DNA of 33,985 bases from NCBI GenBank assembly GCA_937139485.1, contig CAKZQD010000039.1:1-33985 (forward strand), given 5' to 3'. This DNA comes from an uncultured Bacteroidota bacterium. Lineage in GTDB: Bacteria; Bacteroidota; Bacteroidia; Chitinophagales; UBA8649. This document shows, in pieces, positions 1-8,128 of this stretch. The first letter of the stretch is position 1. Every line of letters begins with the position of its first letter. The notes beneath the pieces were generated by a model. It was not told the DNA's origin and searched no databases. It saw nothing but the letters and a program-made list of their open reading frames with translations. The position numbers and the translations under genes are program-made.

Positions 1-458
1 AGTGAATAATAAAACTCCCCCAGAGTGTTACTATTACGTTAGTCACACCCGTTGATAATGGATCTACGTTTATTGTAAAGCATGCGTGCACGGTTATGGG
101 TACCTTTCCTGGGGAAGCTACTATGTATTGCACGGACCTTAACAAAAACAATGAAAATACGCATACAACATATCAGCATCATCGTCGTATAATACGTACG
201 AGTATACTACAGAATATATACAGCTGTATTGTTGATGGGGGGGTGGTATACCTTCAAAAAAAAAATATATGCTGTTTTTTTCAGCAAAAGTATTGAATTA
301 GTGTTTAGTTTTTTTTAAAACTTAGCAAAAATTTACTGCATTAGCAAATAAGAAAACTGAACTATATTCAAGCAAAAAACTCAATCCATTTTCATTTTAT
401 ACTACGTAAATAAAAAAAAGGTACAAAATTTGTATATTTTTACGTAAGCTAAAATCTT
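1..458. other. Non-coding left end with GC-elevated segment
   Basis: No convincing gene is seen here. By hand count the first 240 bases are about 39% G+C, against about 23% in bases 301-450, and they contain several short palindromes (GCATGC, GTGCAC, GGTACC, and CGTAT-A-ATACG near 188) plus an imperfect stem GTGTTACT/AGTCACAC near 26-49. A 66-codon reading frame (96-296) has a Cys- and His-rich composition unlike neighbouring proteins and no homology that I recognise. The remainder (300-458) is AT-rich leader for the next gene. It contains the inverted repeat TACAAA-A-TTTGTA (422-434), which could be an operator, and two copies of TACGTAA. I found no exact TAnnTTTG promoter. The GC-rich part could be a structured RNA, the edge of something cut by the window start, or foreign DNA. 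Confidence 0.5.
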
Positions 459-1055
459 ATGAAACAAGAAGAAAAAATAAAATGGGATTATCGCAATGAA
501 ATAAATAAGCCATTAAAATCTGGTACGCTTTTGCTTGCACAACCATTTATGGACGACCCCAACTTTATACGTTCTACTTGTCTCATTGTAAACCACATCA
601 AAGAAGAAGGAACTTTTGGTTTTGTATTAAACCAAAAAACAAACAAAAAATTATCTCATTTTATAGACGCTGACTTCAATTTAGACTTTGACGTATATTA
701 TGGAGGCCCAGTAGGAAACGATTCTTTATTTTTTTTACATACAAATGAGCACCATATTTCTGGAGCAAAAAAAATAAGTAATAATATTTACTGGAATGGA
801 AACTTTGACGAAATTATGGAAAAAATAGAAGCAGGAATAATTACATCTTCAGAAATTTTATTTTTTCTTGGTTACTCTGGCTGGGATAAAGGTCAGTTAA
901 GAAAAGAAATTATCGAAAATTCTTGGATTGTTCAAAACGATGAACACTTTGCATTAAAAAACTTCACAAAGAATTTATGGAAAAATACGCTCTTAAAAAT
1001 GAAAGGTATTTATGCCGAATTTGCAAATTTTCCAATAGATCCAAATTTAAATTAA
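459..1055 (+). CDS. YqgE/AlgH family protein (DUF179)
   Basis: A 198-residue protein of about the usual family length. Family landmarks are visible: the start of the fold SGTLLLAQPFMDDPNF (21-36), RSTCLIVNH (38-46), GTFGFVLNQ (51-59), YGGPVGNDSLFFLH (81-94) and LGYSGWDKGQLRKEI (137-151). The biochemical function of YqgE/AlgH proteins is not settled; the name AlgH comes from a link to alginate regulation in Pseudomonas. It has no signal peptide, so it is probably cytosolic. The ATG at 459 lies 24 bases after the palindrome TACAAAATTTGTA. The next gene starts 20 bases after the stop, so the two may be co-transcribed, although one product is cytosolic and the other secreted. The family call is secure; the role is unknown. 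Confidence 0.93.
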   Translation: MKQEEKIKWDYRNEINKPLKSGTLLLAQPFMDDPNFIRSTCLIVNHIKEEGTFGFVLNQKTNKKLSHFIDADFNLDFDVYYGGPVGNDSLFFLHTNEHHISGAKKISNNIYWNGNFDEIMEKIEAGIITSSEILFFLGYSGWDKGQLRKEIIENSWIVQNDEHFALKNFTKNLWKNTLLKMKGIYAEFANFPIDPNLN

Positions 1056-1075
1056 ACAAACATAAAACAAACAAA

Positions 1076-3643
1076 ATGGTAAAAAATTATAAAAAGTTCG
1101 TTTTTATTATCTGTATATTAATGACTTTACAGCTTAATGCGCAAATAAGCCAAGGCGGAACACCAGAGTCTTTTAAAAGAAGTTTCAAAAATTCTATACA
1201 AGAATATGTATTGCCAGCAGTGTCTGAAAATTGGAAAATAAACCAAGCAGCAAATTCTGAAAAAAATGGAACAATAGATCCAATTGCAAAAAACATAGAA
1301 ACAAATTTAACATTACAAAATTCTGGTACTTGGATAGAAAAAAAGAATGGTGATAGAATTTGGAGACTTACTATAAAGGCTTCTAATGCTATTGGAATAA
1401 ATCCTTTGTTTAAAAACTTTTATTTGCCAGAAGGTTCAAAACTTTTTGTTTACAACAATGCACACACACAAATATTAGGTGCTTTTACAGCAAAAAACAA
1501 TCATAGTTCGGAGTATTTTTCTACAGAAATTATTTTTGGAAATGAAATGACAATAGAATATTTTGAACCTAAAGAAGTTAGAAATAAAGGGAAATTTACA
1601 ATAGAAAAAGTAGGTAGTTTTTATAAAGACCTAGTTCATAATGATAATACTAAAGGTTTTAACGACCCAGATAATATTTGTCAAATAAATATAAATTGTT
1701 CTGAAGGAAATAATTTTCAAGATCAAAAAAATGGTGTAGCAAGAATTCTTACAACATATTCTAGTGGTCAAGGTTGGTGTTCTGGCAGCTTAATAAACAA
1801 TGCTGCAGATAATAAAGAGTATTTTCTAACTGCATATCATTGTGGAGATGAATCTACAAATCAACAGTTTAATCAATGGATTTTTTATTTCAATTATGAA
1901 TTTAATGGCTGTAATAATTCAACAACAGCACCAATTACTACAAACTCGGTAACTGGTGCTCAAGTAAAATCTAGATCAAATGATTTAAACTCAACGAGTA
2001 TAAGTTCGGATTTTTTGTTATTAGAATTAAACAATACAATACCAAGTTCGTATAATCCTTATTATAATGGTTGGAATATTTCTTCAACAACAACTTCTTC
2101 TGGAGTTGGAATACATCACCCGCTTGGCGACACCAAGAAAATTTCTACATTCACAAGTACTCCTAGCACTACAGGTGTTCAATGGTCTGGCACTGGCTAT
2201 CTTCCTGTTGCTGGCACAACACATTGGAGCCTCAGCTGGTCTAGCACCTCAAATGGTCATGGAGTTACAGAAGGTGGTTCTTCTGGTTCCCCTTTATTTA
2301 ATTCAAATGGAGAAATTATTGGAACTTTATCTGGAGGCGGTTCTAAATGTGTAAGTCAAAACCTAAGTGATCAATATGGGAAAATGAGTTATCATTGGAG
2401 TTCTAATGGAACAGCAAACAATAGGCAATTAATGCCTTTTTTAGACCCAAACAATACTGGAATTACATCTTTATCTGGCTCTTCAACTCCTGGTAGTGGT
2501 TCAAGTGGATTATTTAATGATGCTGCTTTAACAAGTTTTGTAAGCCCAAGTAATATTAATTGTGATTTTTTAGTTTCCCCAAAAGTAATTTTAAAAAATA
2601 ATGGTACTACAAACTTATTATCTGCTAGTATTTCTTATCAACTAAATTCTGGAGCAGCTATTGTAACCAACTGGACGGGAAGCCTTGCAACAGGAGAAAC
2701 AGAAGAAGTATCTTTAACTTCAACAATAACTAGTCTTGAAAACAATACAATAACAGCTACCGTAAACAATCCAAATAGTTTACCAGATGGCAACATAAAT
2801 GACAATTCTATAGACTTAGACTTTGAAGCTGGTGTAAGTTTGTCTATACCGTTTTACGAAAACTTTGAAGCAAACCCTACTATAAATAATCTTGCAGTAG
2901 TAAATACTGACAATGATGAAACTTGGTCTTTTTCAGAATATGGAGGATTTGAAAAAAGTAGCAATGGAGTATTTATAGATAACTGGGACTATGATGCCGT
3001 AGGACAATACGACTGGTTTATAACAGATGCTTATGATTTTACAAACATAGAGGCAGAAGAATTGCACTTTGATTTAGCATATACTTATTACCAACAAACA
3101 AATGGTACAAATGTTTCTTATGATTCTTTAGGAATAGCAGCATCTTTAGATTGTGGAGAAACTTTTACTTGGATTTGGAAAGAAGGAGGAATAAATCTTG
3201 CTACAAAACAAGGCGGTTCTGGAGTAGAATTTAATCCTACAGAAGCAGATTGGGATAATAAAATAATAAATTTAGATCAATTTGATGGTGAAGCTTCTGT
3301 ACAATTTGCATTTATAGCAATAAATGGCTATGGTAACAATCTTTATTTAGATAATGTTTTAATTGGTAAACAATATGTAAATATTGGTGAAATAAAAACC
3401 TTTGAAAATCAAATTAAACTATTTCCAAACCCAGCAAAAGATTTTATTTCACTAGAATATCCGATTGAAGAAAATTTAAGTTTTTCAATAATGAACACAA
3501 TAGGTCAAAATATAAATAATGGTATTTTAAATAAAGATGCTTCATTACAAAAAATAGATATTTCAACTTTAAATAAAGGAATATATTATATAGAAGTAAA
3601 ATCTAGTTCTGCAAAAAAAATAATGAAATTTGTTAAGGAATAA
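1076..3643 (+). CDS. Secreted trypsin-fold serine protease with T9SS type A sorting domain
   Basis: An 855-residue predicted exported protease. The open frame extends upstream to 977 inside the yqgE-like gene, but I choose ATG 1076 because it gives a clean signal peptide (MVKNYKKF, hydrophobic core, LNAQ at ~23). The peptidase domain (about 190-440) resembles lysyl endopeptidase-type S1 enzymes: His255 in FLTAYHCG, Asp312 in SSDFLLLE and Ser403 in EGGSSGSPLFN, with Cys residues near the His as in that subgroup. A CARDB-like segment (~485-600) and a jelly-roll/MAM-like region (from ENFEANPT) follow. The C-terminus (~780-855) is a type A T9SS domain: LFPNPAKDFISLEY, then DISTLNKGIYYIEV and a basic end. 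It is probably released or anchored at the cell surface. The cleavage preference (Lys or other) cannot be read with confidence. Confidence 0.9.
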   Translation: MVKNYKKFVFIICILMTLQLNAQISQGGTPESFKRSFKNSIQEYVLPAVSENWKINQAANSEKNGTIDPIAKNIETNLTLQNSGTWIEKKNGDRIWRLTIKASNAIGINPLFKNFYLPEGSKLFVYNNAHTQILGAFTAKNNHSSEYFSTEIIFGNEMTIEYFEPKEVRNKGKFTIEKVGSFYKDLVHNDNTKGFNDPDNICQININCSEGNNFQDQKNGVARILTTYSSGQGWCSGSLINNAADNKEYFLTAYHCGDESTNQQFNQWIFYFNYEFNGCNNSTTAPITTNSVTGAQVKSRSNDLNSTSISSDFLLLELNNTIPSSYNPYYNGWNISSTTTSSGVGIHHPLGDTKKISTFTSTPSTTGVQWSGTGYLPVAGTTHWSLSWSSTSNGHGVTEGGSSGSPLFNSNGEIIGTLSGGGSKCVSQNLSDQYGKMSYHWSSNGTANNRQLMPFLDPNNTGITSLSGSSTPGSGSSGLFNDAALTSFVSPSNINCDFLVSPKVILKNNGTTNLLSASISYQLNSGAAIVTNWTGSLATGETEEVSLTSTITSLENNTITATVNNPNSLPDGNINDNSIDLDFEAGVSLSIPFYENFEANPTINNLAVVNTDNDETWSFSEYGGFEKSSNGVFIDNWDYDAVGQYDWFITDAYDFTNIEAEELHFDLAYTYYQQTNGTNVSYDSLGIAASLDCGETFTWIWKEGGINLATKQGGSGVEFNPTEADWDNKIINLDQFDGEASVQFAFIAINGYGNNLYLDNVLIGKQYVNIGEIKTFENQIKLFPNPAKDFISLEYPIEENLSFSIMNTIGQNINNGILNKDASLQKIDISTLNKGIYYIEVKSSSAKKIMKFVKE

Positions 3644-3661
3644 TTTAAAGAAAACTTTATA

Positions 3662-3703
3662 ATACAAAAGCCACTAAACAAGATTATTTAGTGGCTTTTG
3701 TAT
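3662..3703. terminator. Bidirectional intrinsic terminator
   Basis: A perfect 17-bp inverted repeat: ATACAAAAGCCACTAAA (3662-3678), loop CAAGATTA, and its exact complement (3687-3703). The A-run on one side and T-run on the other let the hairpin work in both directions. It lies between the convergent protease (+) and heptose-pathway (-) genes, where a shared terminator is expected. Confidence 0.9.
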
Positions 3704-3739
3704 AAGTATATTTTGAAGTTGAAATTTGTGAAAAACGAA

Positions 3740-4513
3740 TCAATAATCAAAAGTTTTAAAAATTTGTTGTGCTTTTTTATATTCTGTTGGTACTCCAATA
3801 TCTATAAAAAATGCTTCAAACTGTTTTCCATAAATTTTTTGCTTACCGGCTTGTTTTTGAAAAAAATCATTTTCTAAAGAAAACTTAGTTTCTATTTTAA
3901 AATCTTTAAGTGCATTTTTAGCTAAAATATAGACTCCACCATTAATCAAACCTTTTTCAGATTTGTCAGATTTTTCTGAAAACTTTGTAATTTCTTGTTC
4001 CTTATCTAAAATTACTTCACCATACCTTCCTACATTTTCTACTTGTCTTATTGCTAGAGTAGCTTTTGCCTTTTTTAATAAATGAAGACCTAGTAAATCA
4101 GTAATATTTGCTTCAAAAAAAGAATCTCCATTTAATACAATAACATTGTCAGTATTGCATTTTTCTAATGCTAATTTTATTCCACCACCTGTTCCTAGTG
4201 GTGTTTCTTCTTTTGAATAAATGATAGAAATTCCTAGATATTCGTCTTTGAAATAGTCAACTACTTTTTCAGCTAAATAACCTACAGAAAGTACTACTCT
4301 ATTTACATTATAATGCTTTAGATATTTAATTAAATAAACTAAAAAAGGTAAATCGGCAACTTGCGCCATTGGTTTTGGTACATCATTTACAACAGATTGC
4401 AATCTTGTGCCAAAGCCACCAGCTAAAATTATAGCTTCTCTATTTAGCTTATTGTTAAATAGATGAACAGCTTGCTTATCTTCTATTTTGTTTTTATTCT
4501 GGAAAAATTCCAT
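3740..4513 (-). CDS. hddC: HddC-like sugar-1-phosphate nucleotidyltransferase
   Basis: A 257-residue NTP-transferase-fold enzyme. Motifs: the nucleotide-binding LAGGFGTRLQSVV with NDVPKPMA (30-50), LGTGGGI (106-112) and the metal-binding VLNGDSFF (126-133). The GTRL-xSVV-x-DVPKPMA signature is typical of D-glycero-alpha-D-manno-heptose-1-phosphate guanylyltransferases, which make GDP-heptose. The upstream partner gmhA supports this. The first 20 bases overlap the end of gmhA, suggesting translational coupling, and the N-terminal ~25 residues before the fold are non-conserved. The kinase (HddA) and phosphatase (GmhB) needed for the full GDP-heptose route are not adjacent. Another NDP-sugar pyrophosphorylase specificity is possible. 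Confidence 0.8.
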   Translation of the reverse strand: MEFFQNKNKIEDKQAVHLFNNKLNREAIILAGGFGTRLQSVVNDVPKPMAQVADLPFLVYLIKYLKHYNVNRVVLSVGYLAEKVVDYFKDEYLGISIIYSKEETPLGTGGGIKLALEKCNTDNVIVLNGDSFFEANITDLLGLHLLKKAKATLAIRQVENVGRYGEVILDKEQEITKFSEKSDKSEKGLINGGVYILAKNALKDFKIETKFSLENDFFQKQAGKQKIYGKQFEAFFIDIGVPTEYKKAQQIFKTFDY

Positions 4514-5069
4514 TTTCTACAATTTCACAAATTATATGTCCAATTAATATATGACTTTCTTGTATTCTTGGAGTATCGGTACTTGGTACATTTAGCAATA
4601 CATCAGCTTCTGTTTTCATTTTTCCGCCAGTTTTTCCAGTAAGTGCTATATTTAATAAACCTCTTTTGTGTGCTTCATCAAATGCTAAAACTATATTTTT
4701 AGAGTTTCCAGAAGTACTCAAGCCTATTAAAACATCTCCTTTCCTACCCTTTGACATTATCATTCTAGAAAAAATTTCGTCATAAGAATAATCATTTGCA
4801 ACGGCTGTTAAATATGAAGTATTTACGTGTAATGCTTCTGCAAAAAGTGGTTCTCTATCTTTATAAAATCTTCCAGAAAGTTCTGCTGCAAGATGTTGAG
4901 CATCTGCTGCGCTTCCTCCATTTCCACAAAATAAAACTTTACCGCCGTTTTTAAGACAAGTAATACAAATTTCAGCTGCTACTTCTATCTGTTTCAACAA
5001 AGCATCATTTTCTAATAATGCTTGCTTTACTGCAATAGATTCTTTTATTTTATTTAATACAAAGCTCAT
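4494..5069 (-). CDS. gmhA: Phosphoheptose isomerase
   Basis: A 191-residue SIS-domain enzyme converting sedoheptulose 7-phosphate to D-glycero-D-manno-heptose 7-phosphate, the first step of ADP- or GDP-heptose synthesis for LPS core or surface glycans. The hallmark segment CGNGGSAADAQHLAAE (48-63) is intact, and the expected zinc-site residues are present: His59, Glu63, Gln170 and His178. LSTSGNSKN (117-125) is the phosphate-binding SIS loop. The length matches the family. It is first in a two-gene unit with the hddC-like gene. Only 61 bases separate its start from the divergent glycosyltransferase gene, so the promoters of both must lie in that gap. Confidence 0.95.
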   Translation of the reverse strand: MSFVLNKIKESIAVKQALLENDALLKQIEVAAEICITCLKNGGKVLFCGNGGSAADAQHLAAELSGRFYKDREPLFAEALHVNTSYLTAVANDYSYDEIFSRMIMSKGRKGDVLIGLSTSGNSKNIVLAFDEAHKRGLLNIALTGKTGGKMKTEADVLLNVPSTDTPRIQESHILIGHIICEIVENGIFPE

Positions 5070-5130
5070 TTTCTAATTTTTCAATTGTAAATTTAAGCAA
5101 TTCAATAATATTAATTAGCACTATTTGCTT

Positions 5131-6420
5131 ATGAATATTTTATCTTTACCATTTATGGCAAAAAATTTTAAAGACATTGTAAAACATTATTTTAAAAGGT
5201 ATCCAGATTTTGGTGTTTCTTTGGAAAATAATTTACCTAGAGATATTAAAACTATTTTTGTAATTCCTTGTTTTAAAGAACCAGAAATATTAAAAACTTT
5301 AGATTCTCTTATAAAATGTGAAACGCCAAATCATAATACTTTGGTTTTAATTCTTGTAAATGCAAGTGAAAATGCTCCTCAAGAAATTAAAGATTTTAAC
5401 AAAAAAACTTTTGATGATATTCAGCTTTTTATTTCAAAAAAAGAGTGTAAAAACTTATATTTTAGAGCTATACTAAAAAATAATTTACCAGCAAAACATG
5501 CTGGTGTAGGTTATGCCAGAAAAACACTAATGGATAGTGCATTAAAGATTTTTGAAACACAAAATCACGATGGCGTAATTGTAAACACAGATGCAGATTG
5601 TTTATTTACTTTAAACTATATAAATAGTATAGAAAACACTTTTTTAAATGAAAAAATAAAACTTGCCGTAATGCATTATGAGCATAGAATTGAGCAAGAA
5701 AAAAATGAAAGCATTGCAAAAGGAATTACCGAATACGAATTGCATTTGAGATATTACAAGCAAGCACTTGAGTGGACAAATTACCCAAATGTGCTCGAAA
5801 CTATTGGTTCTTGTATGGTTTGCAGAGCAAGCACTTATGCTTTGGAAGGCGGAATGAATAAACGAAAAGCCGCTGAAGATTTTTATTTCATTAATAAATT
5901 AGCAAAAAATCACGTTTCTACAACTATTACAAAAGCGGCTGTTTTACCTTCTTGTAGAACTTCAGACAGAGTGCCTTTTGGCACAGGAAAAGCTATGAAT
6001 GACTATATCGAAACAGAAACTGAAGTATTTCAAAGCTATGATTTTGAATGTTTTCAAGCTTTAAAAAAATTTGTATCGCAAATAGAATGGCTTTACAATA
6101 ATGATTTTAAAAACATAGAACTAGATAATACTTCTAAAGCATTTTTGAACAAAATAGATATAGAACAAAATTTAATAAACATTAAAAAACAAAGCAATAA
6201 TTTAAACCGTTTCATCAATAGATTTTTTTATTGGTTCGATCACTTAAAAGCACTTCAATTTATTCATTTTATGACCGAAAATAAATTTTCAAAAATTGAT
6301 ATTGATAAAGCTGCTCTTCAGTTTTTGTATTATAAAAATGAAAATATACTATTTGAAAATACTTTTGAAATTTTAGAGAAATTTAGAAAAAATGAAAAAG
6401 AAAGTAATTCAAGATATTGA
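5131..6420 (+). CDS. Family 2-like glycosyltransferase
   Basis: A 429-residue protein with a GT-A-type core: FVIPCFKEPEILKTLDSL (43-60) and a metal-binding NTDADCLF (152-159, DxD at 154-156). Blocks I recognise from a distinct conserved subfamily follow: HAGVGYARKTLMDSAL (123-138), ETIGSC (223-228), AAEDFYFINKL (247-257) and a SDRVPFGTGKA segment. There is no signal peptide or clear transmembrane helix. An in-frame TTG lies two codons upstream (5125), but ATG 5131 is preferred; ATG 5155 is also possible. The acceptor and donor are unknown. The next gene begins 29 bases before its stop. The divergent heptose genes make a surface-glycan role plausible, but that is inference. Confidence 0.82.
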   Translation: MNILSLPFMAKNFKDIVKHYFKRYPDFGVSLENNLPRDIKTIFVIPCFKEPEILKTLDSLIKCETPNHNTLVLILVNASENAPQEIKDFNKKTFDDIQLFISKKECKNLYFRAILKNNLPAKHAGVGYARKTLMDSALKIFETQNHDGVIVNTDADCLFTLNYINSIENTFLNEKIKLAVMHYEHRIEQEKNESIAKGITEYELHLRYYKQALEWTNYPNVLETIGSCMVCRASTYALEGGMNKRKAAEDFYFINKLAKNHVSTTITKAAVLPSCRTSDRVPFGTGKAMNDYIETETEVFQSYDFECFQALKKFVSQIEWLYNNDFKNIELDNTSKAFLNKIDIEQNLINIKKQSNNLNRFINRFFYWFDHLKALQFIHFMTENKFSKIDIDKAALQFLYYKNENILFENTFEILEKFRKNEKESNSRY

Positions 6421-6781
6421 AAATAAAAAGGCAATTTGGTTTGCAATATCAGATTTATATTTAGATTCTGAATTAGATGATTTTGATTTTAAACGCATTG
6501 CTTTAGATATTTATAATAGTTCGTTTAGTATAAAAAAAGTTATCGAAATAGATAAATACGATGTATTTCCTGTACTAATTTACAATTTGCTAAGTGTTGC
6601 TGGAATTTGGGGAAGTTTTGAAAAAGAATCACTTAATAATGCAATAATTAAAAACCTAGAGAATAGGAATTTTGTAACAAAAATATTTTTAGAATTTTTC
6701 TACCTAATTTTTAAAGGAATAAACAAAGACAGTTGGAAAAAAATTGAAAAAGAATATTCGAATTTAAAAGAAAAACAATGA
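6392..6781 (+). CDS. Small DUF7079-like protein
   Basis: A 129-residue acidic, mostly helical protein of unknown function. The stretch KKAIWFAISDLYLDSELDD (12-30), followed by FKRIALDIYNSS, resembles from memory a small family (DUF7079) with the pattern W-x-A-L-S-x-L-F-L-D-T-E-L-D. LLSVAGIWGSFE further on fits the same family. It lies inside a tightly coupled operon: its ATG is within the 3' end of the glycosyltransferase gene, and its TGA overlaps the ATG of the acetyltransferase gene (ATGA). Such coupling suggests the three products act together or need matched levels. No catalytic motif is visible. Confidence 0.7.
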   Translation: MKKKVIQDIENKKAIWFAISDLYLDSELDDFDFKRIALDIYNSSFSIKKVIEIDKYDVFPVLIYNLLSVAGIWGSFEKESLNNAIIKNLENRNFVTKIFLEFFYLIFKGINKDSWKKIEKEYSNLKEKQ

Positions 6782-7230
6782 ATTTATCTGAAATAGAATG
6801 GCAAGTAAAAAAATTTGAAGAACTTACTTTAAATGAACTTTACGATATTATGCATTTGCAACAAGAAGTTTTTGTTGTAGAACAAAATTGTGCATATATA
6901 GATGCAGATTATAAAGATCAAAAATCTTTGATGGTAAATGGCTATTTTAAAACTAAATTAGTAGCACACACAAGAATTGTTTTTCCTGGTATTTCATACA
7001 AAGAGGCTTCTATAGGCAGAGTTGTAACACATCAAAAAACTAGAGGAAGTGGTTTAGGACAGTTACTTATGGATAAATCTATCGAAACTTTAGAACAAAA
7101 TTTTGGTTCTACTTGCAGAATTTCTGCTCAAACTTACTTAATAAACTTTTATAAAAAATATGGTTTTGAAATTTCTTCAGAAGAATATTTAGAAGATGAT
7201 TTACCACATATTCAAATGTATAGAAAATAA
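6778..7230 (+). CDS. ElaA-family GNAT N-acetyltransferase
   Basis: A 150-residue GNAT enzyme. It matches the ElaA pattern: the N-terminal helix pair LYDIMHLQQEVFVVEQNCAY (21-40), the core strand SIGRVVTHQKTRGSGLGQLL (79-98, an R/Q-x-x-G-x-G/A acetyl-CoA loop) and FYKKYGFEISSEEYLEDDLPH near the end, where ElaA proteins have the conserved EDGIPH-like motif. ElaA substrates are not firmly known. The start overlaps the preceding stop codon by four bases (ATGA). It converges on the next minus-strand gene with only 7 bases between the stop codons and no visible terminator. Confidence 0.9.
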   Translation: MNLSEIEWQVKKFEELTLNELYDIMHLQQEVFVVEQNCAYIDADYKDQKSLMVNGYFKTKLVAHTRIVFPGISYKEASIGRVVTHQKTRGSGLGQLLMDKSIETLEQNFGSTCRISAQTYLINFYKKYGFEISSEEYLEDDLPHIQMYRK

Positions 7231-7237
7231 GTACGAA

Positions 7238-8101
7238 TTAAAATAAAGCAATCATTTTTTCTATTTCCTCTTGTTTTTCTACTTGATTTGCGTTTTCAAA
7301 ATAAGCTTTTACATAAAACAATAATTCCTTGATTATCATTTTATTATCTGCTGGTTTAAAAAAAATATCTTGTTTTTCTTTTTTTATTTTTTTCAGATAG
7401 GTCAAAATCTCTTGTCTTCCAAAAACAGTTCCTTTATTAAATGGGTTTATGTAAAACATACTTTCGTTTTGTGTATTATCATTAAAGTTGATGATAAATT
7501 TTTTTTGATAACTTAAACAAAAATGTTTGTATAAATTTACACCATAAATAGGTAAATTTAATTCTTGAGCAATTATTGTATAAAGAATACCTATAAGTAT
7601 TGCCGAACCTTTTTTTGCTTCTAAAACATAGTTTATACAAAAATCATTAATATCTGGCTTTTCATTTATTTTACTTTTAAAACCAAACTGACCAAAAAAT
7701 ATATGATTAAATACGCTTACTAATTCAAGTGGCGTTAAATCATTATTTATTTCTAACCATATTTTTTGTTTAATTCCTGAGATAGAAGTCTTAATATTTT
7801 CACTATCTAAATCTGGAAATTGATATTTTGCAATAATTTCTACTCCATTATATAAGTCTGGATTATTAGAATTACTCCATTTTTTTAAAGCTTTATAAAC
7901 TTCATTAAAATTAATTTGGTCTATTATTGATTCTATTCTTTCTTGCACCAAAGGGCTTGTGCTTATTCCCCAAGAGTTTTCTAAATTAAATACAACTTCT
8001 TCTCCATAAGAAAGTAGCTTATTGGTAACGTTTTCTAAAATCATTTCATCTTCTTCATCGAGCAGACGAATTAAAGCCTCAATTTCTGTTTTCTTTGACA
8101 T
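7238..8101 (-). CDS. SirB1/transglutaminase-like family protein
   Basis: A 287-residue protein of the transglutaminase-like superfamily, SirB1 N-terminal type. The diagnostic block is NYVLEAKKGSAILIGILYTI (159-178), followed by AQELNLPIYGVNLYKHFCLS, matching the family pattern Y-L-x-x-V-L-x-x-x-x-G-x-P-x-x-L-x-x-L-Y and G-V-x-x-P-G-H-F. The usual Pro after the Gly is a Ser here. The N-terminus (1-70) looks like helical HEAT-type repeats. No enzymatic activity is established for these proteins. It lies 27 bases downstream of topA on the same strand and is probably co-transcribed. Confidence 0.83.
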   Translation of the reverse strand: MSKKTEIEALIRLLDEEDEMILENVTNKLLSYGEEVVFNLENSWGISTSPLVQERIESIIDQINFNEVYKALKKWSNSNNPDLYNGVEIIAKYQFPDLDSENIKTSISGIKQKIWLEINNDLTPLELVSVFNHIFFGQFGFKSKINEKPDINDFCINYVLEAKKGSAILIGILYTIIAQELNLPIYGVNLYKHFCLSYQKKFIINFNDNTQNESMFYINPFNKGTVFGRQEILTYLKKIKKEKQDIFFKPADNKMIIKELLFYVKAYFENANQVEKQEEIEKMIALF

Positions 8102-8128
8102 AAAATACTAGTACAAAACAAAAAAAAA

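Noticed and set aside
96..296. 66-codon open frame in the GC-elevated left end
   Set aside because: It has unusual Cys/His-rich composition, no recognisable similarity or promoter, and ends in a low-complexity tract. It is more likely a chance frame in a non-coding region.
280..300. TGCTG/CAGCA hairpin as a terminator
   Set aside because: The stem is only 5 bp with an all-T loop; the T-tract that follows lies on the minus strand, where no gene leads into it.
977..1075. Upstream extension of the protease frame into the YqgE-like gene
   Set aside because: The extra 33 residues precede a clean signal peptide that starts at ATG 1076 and overlap a well-supported gene in another frame.
5125..5130. 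TTG start two codons before the glycosyltransferase ATG
   Set aside because: An ATG follows directly at 5131 and nothing favours the rarer codon.
6225..6245. GGTTCGATCAC as a tRNA T-loop
   Set aside because: It lies inside the glycosyltransferase coding sequence and has no acceptor or anticodon stems around it.
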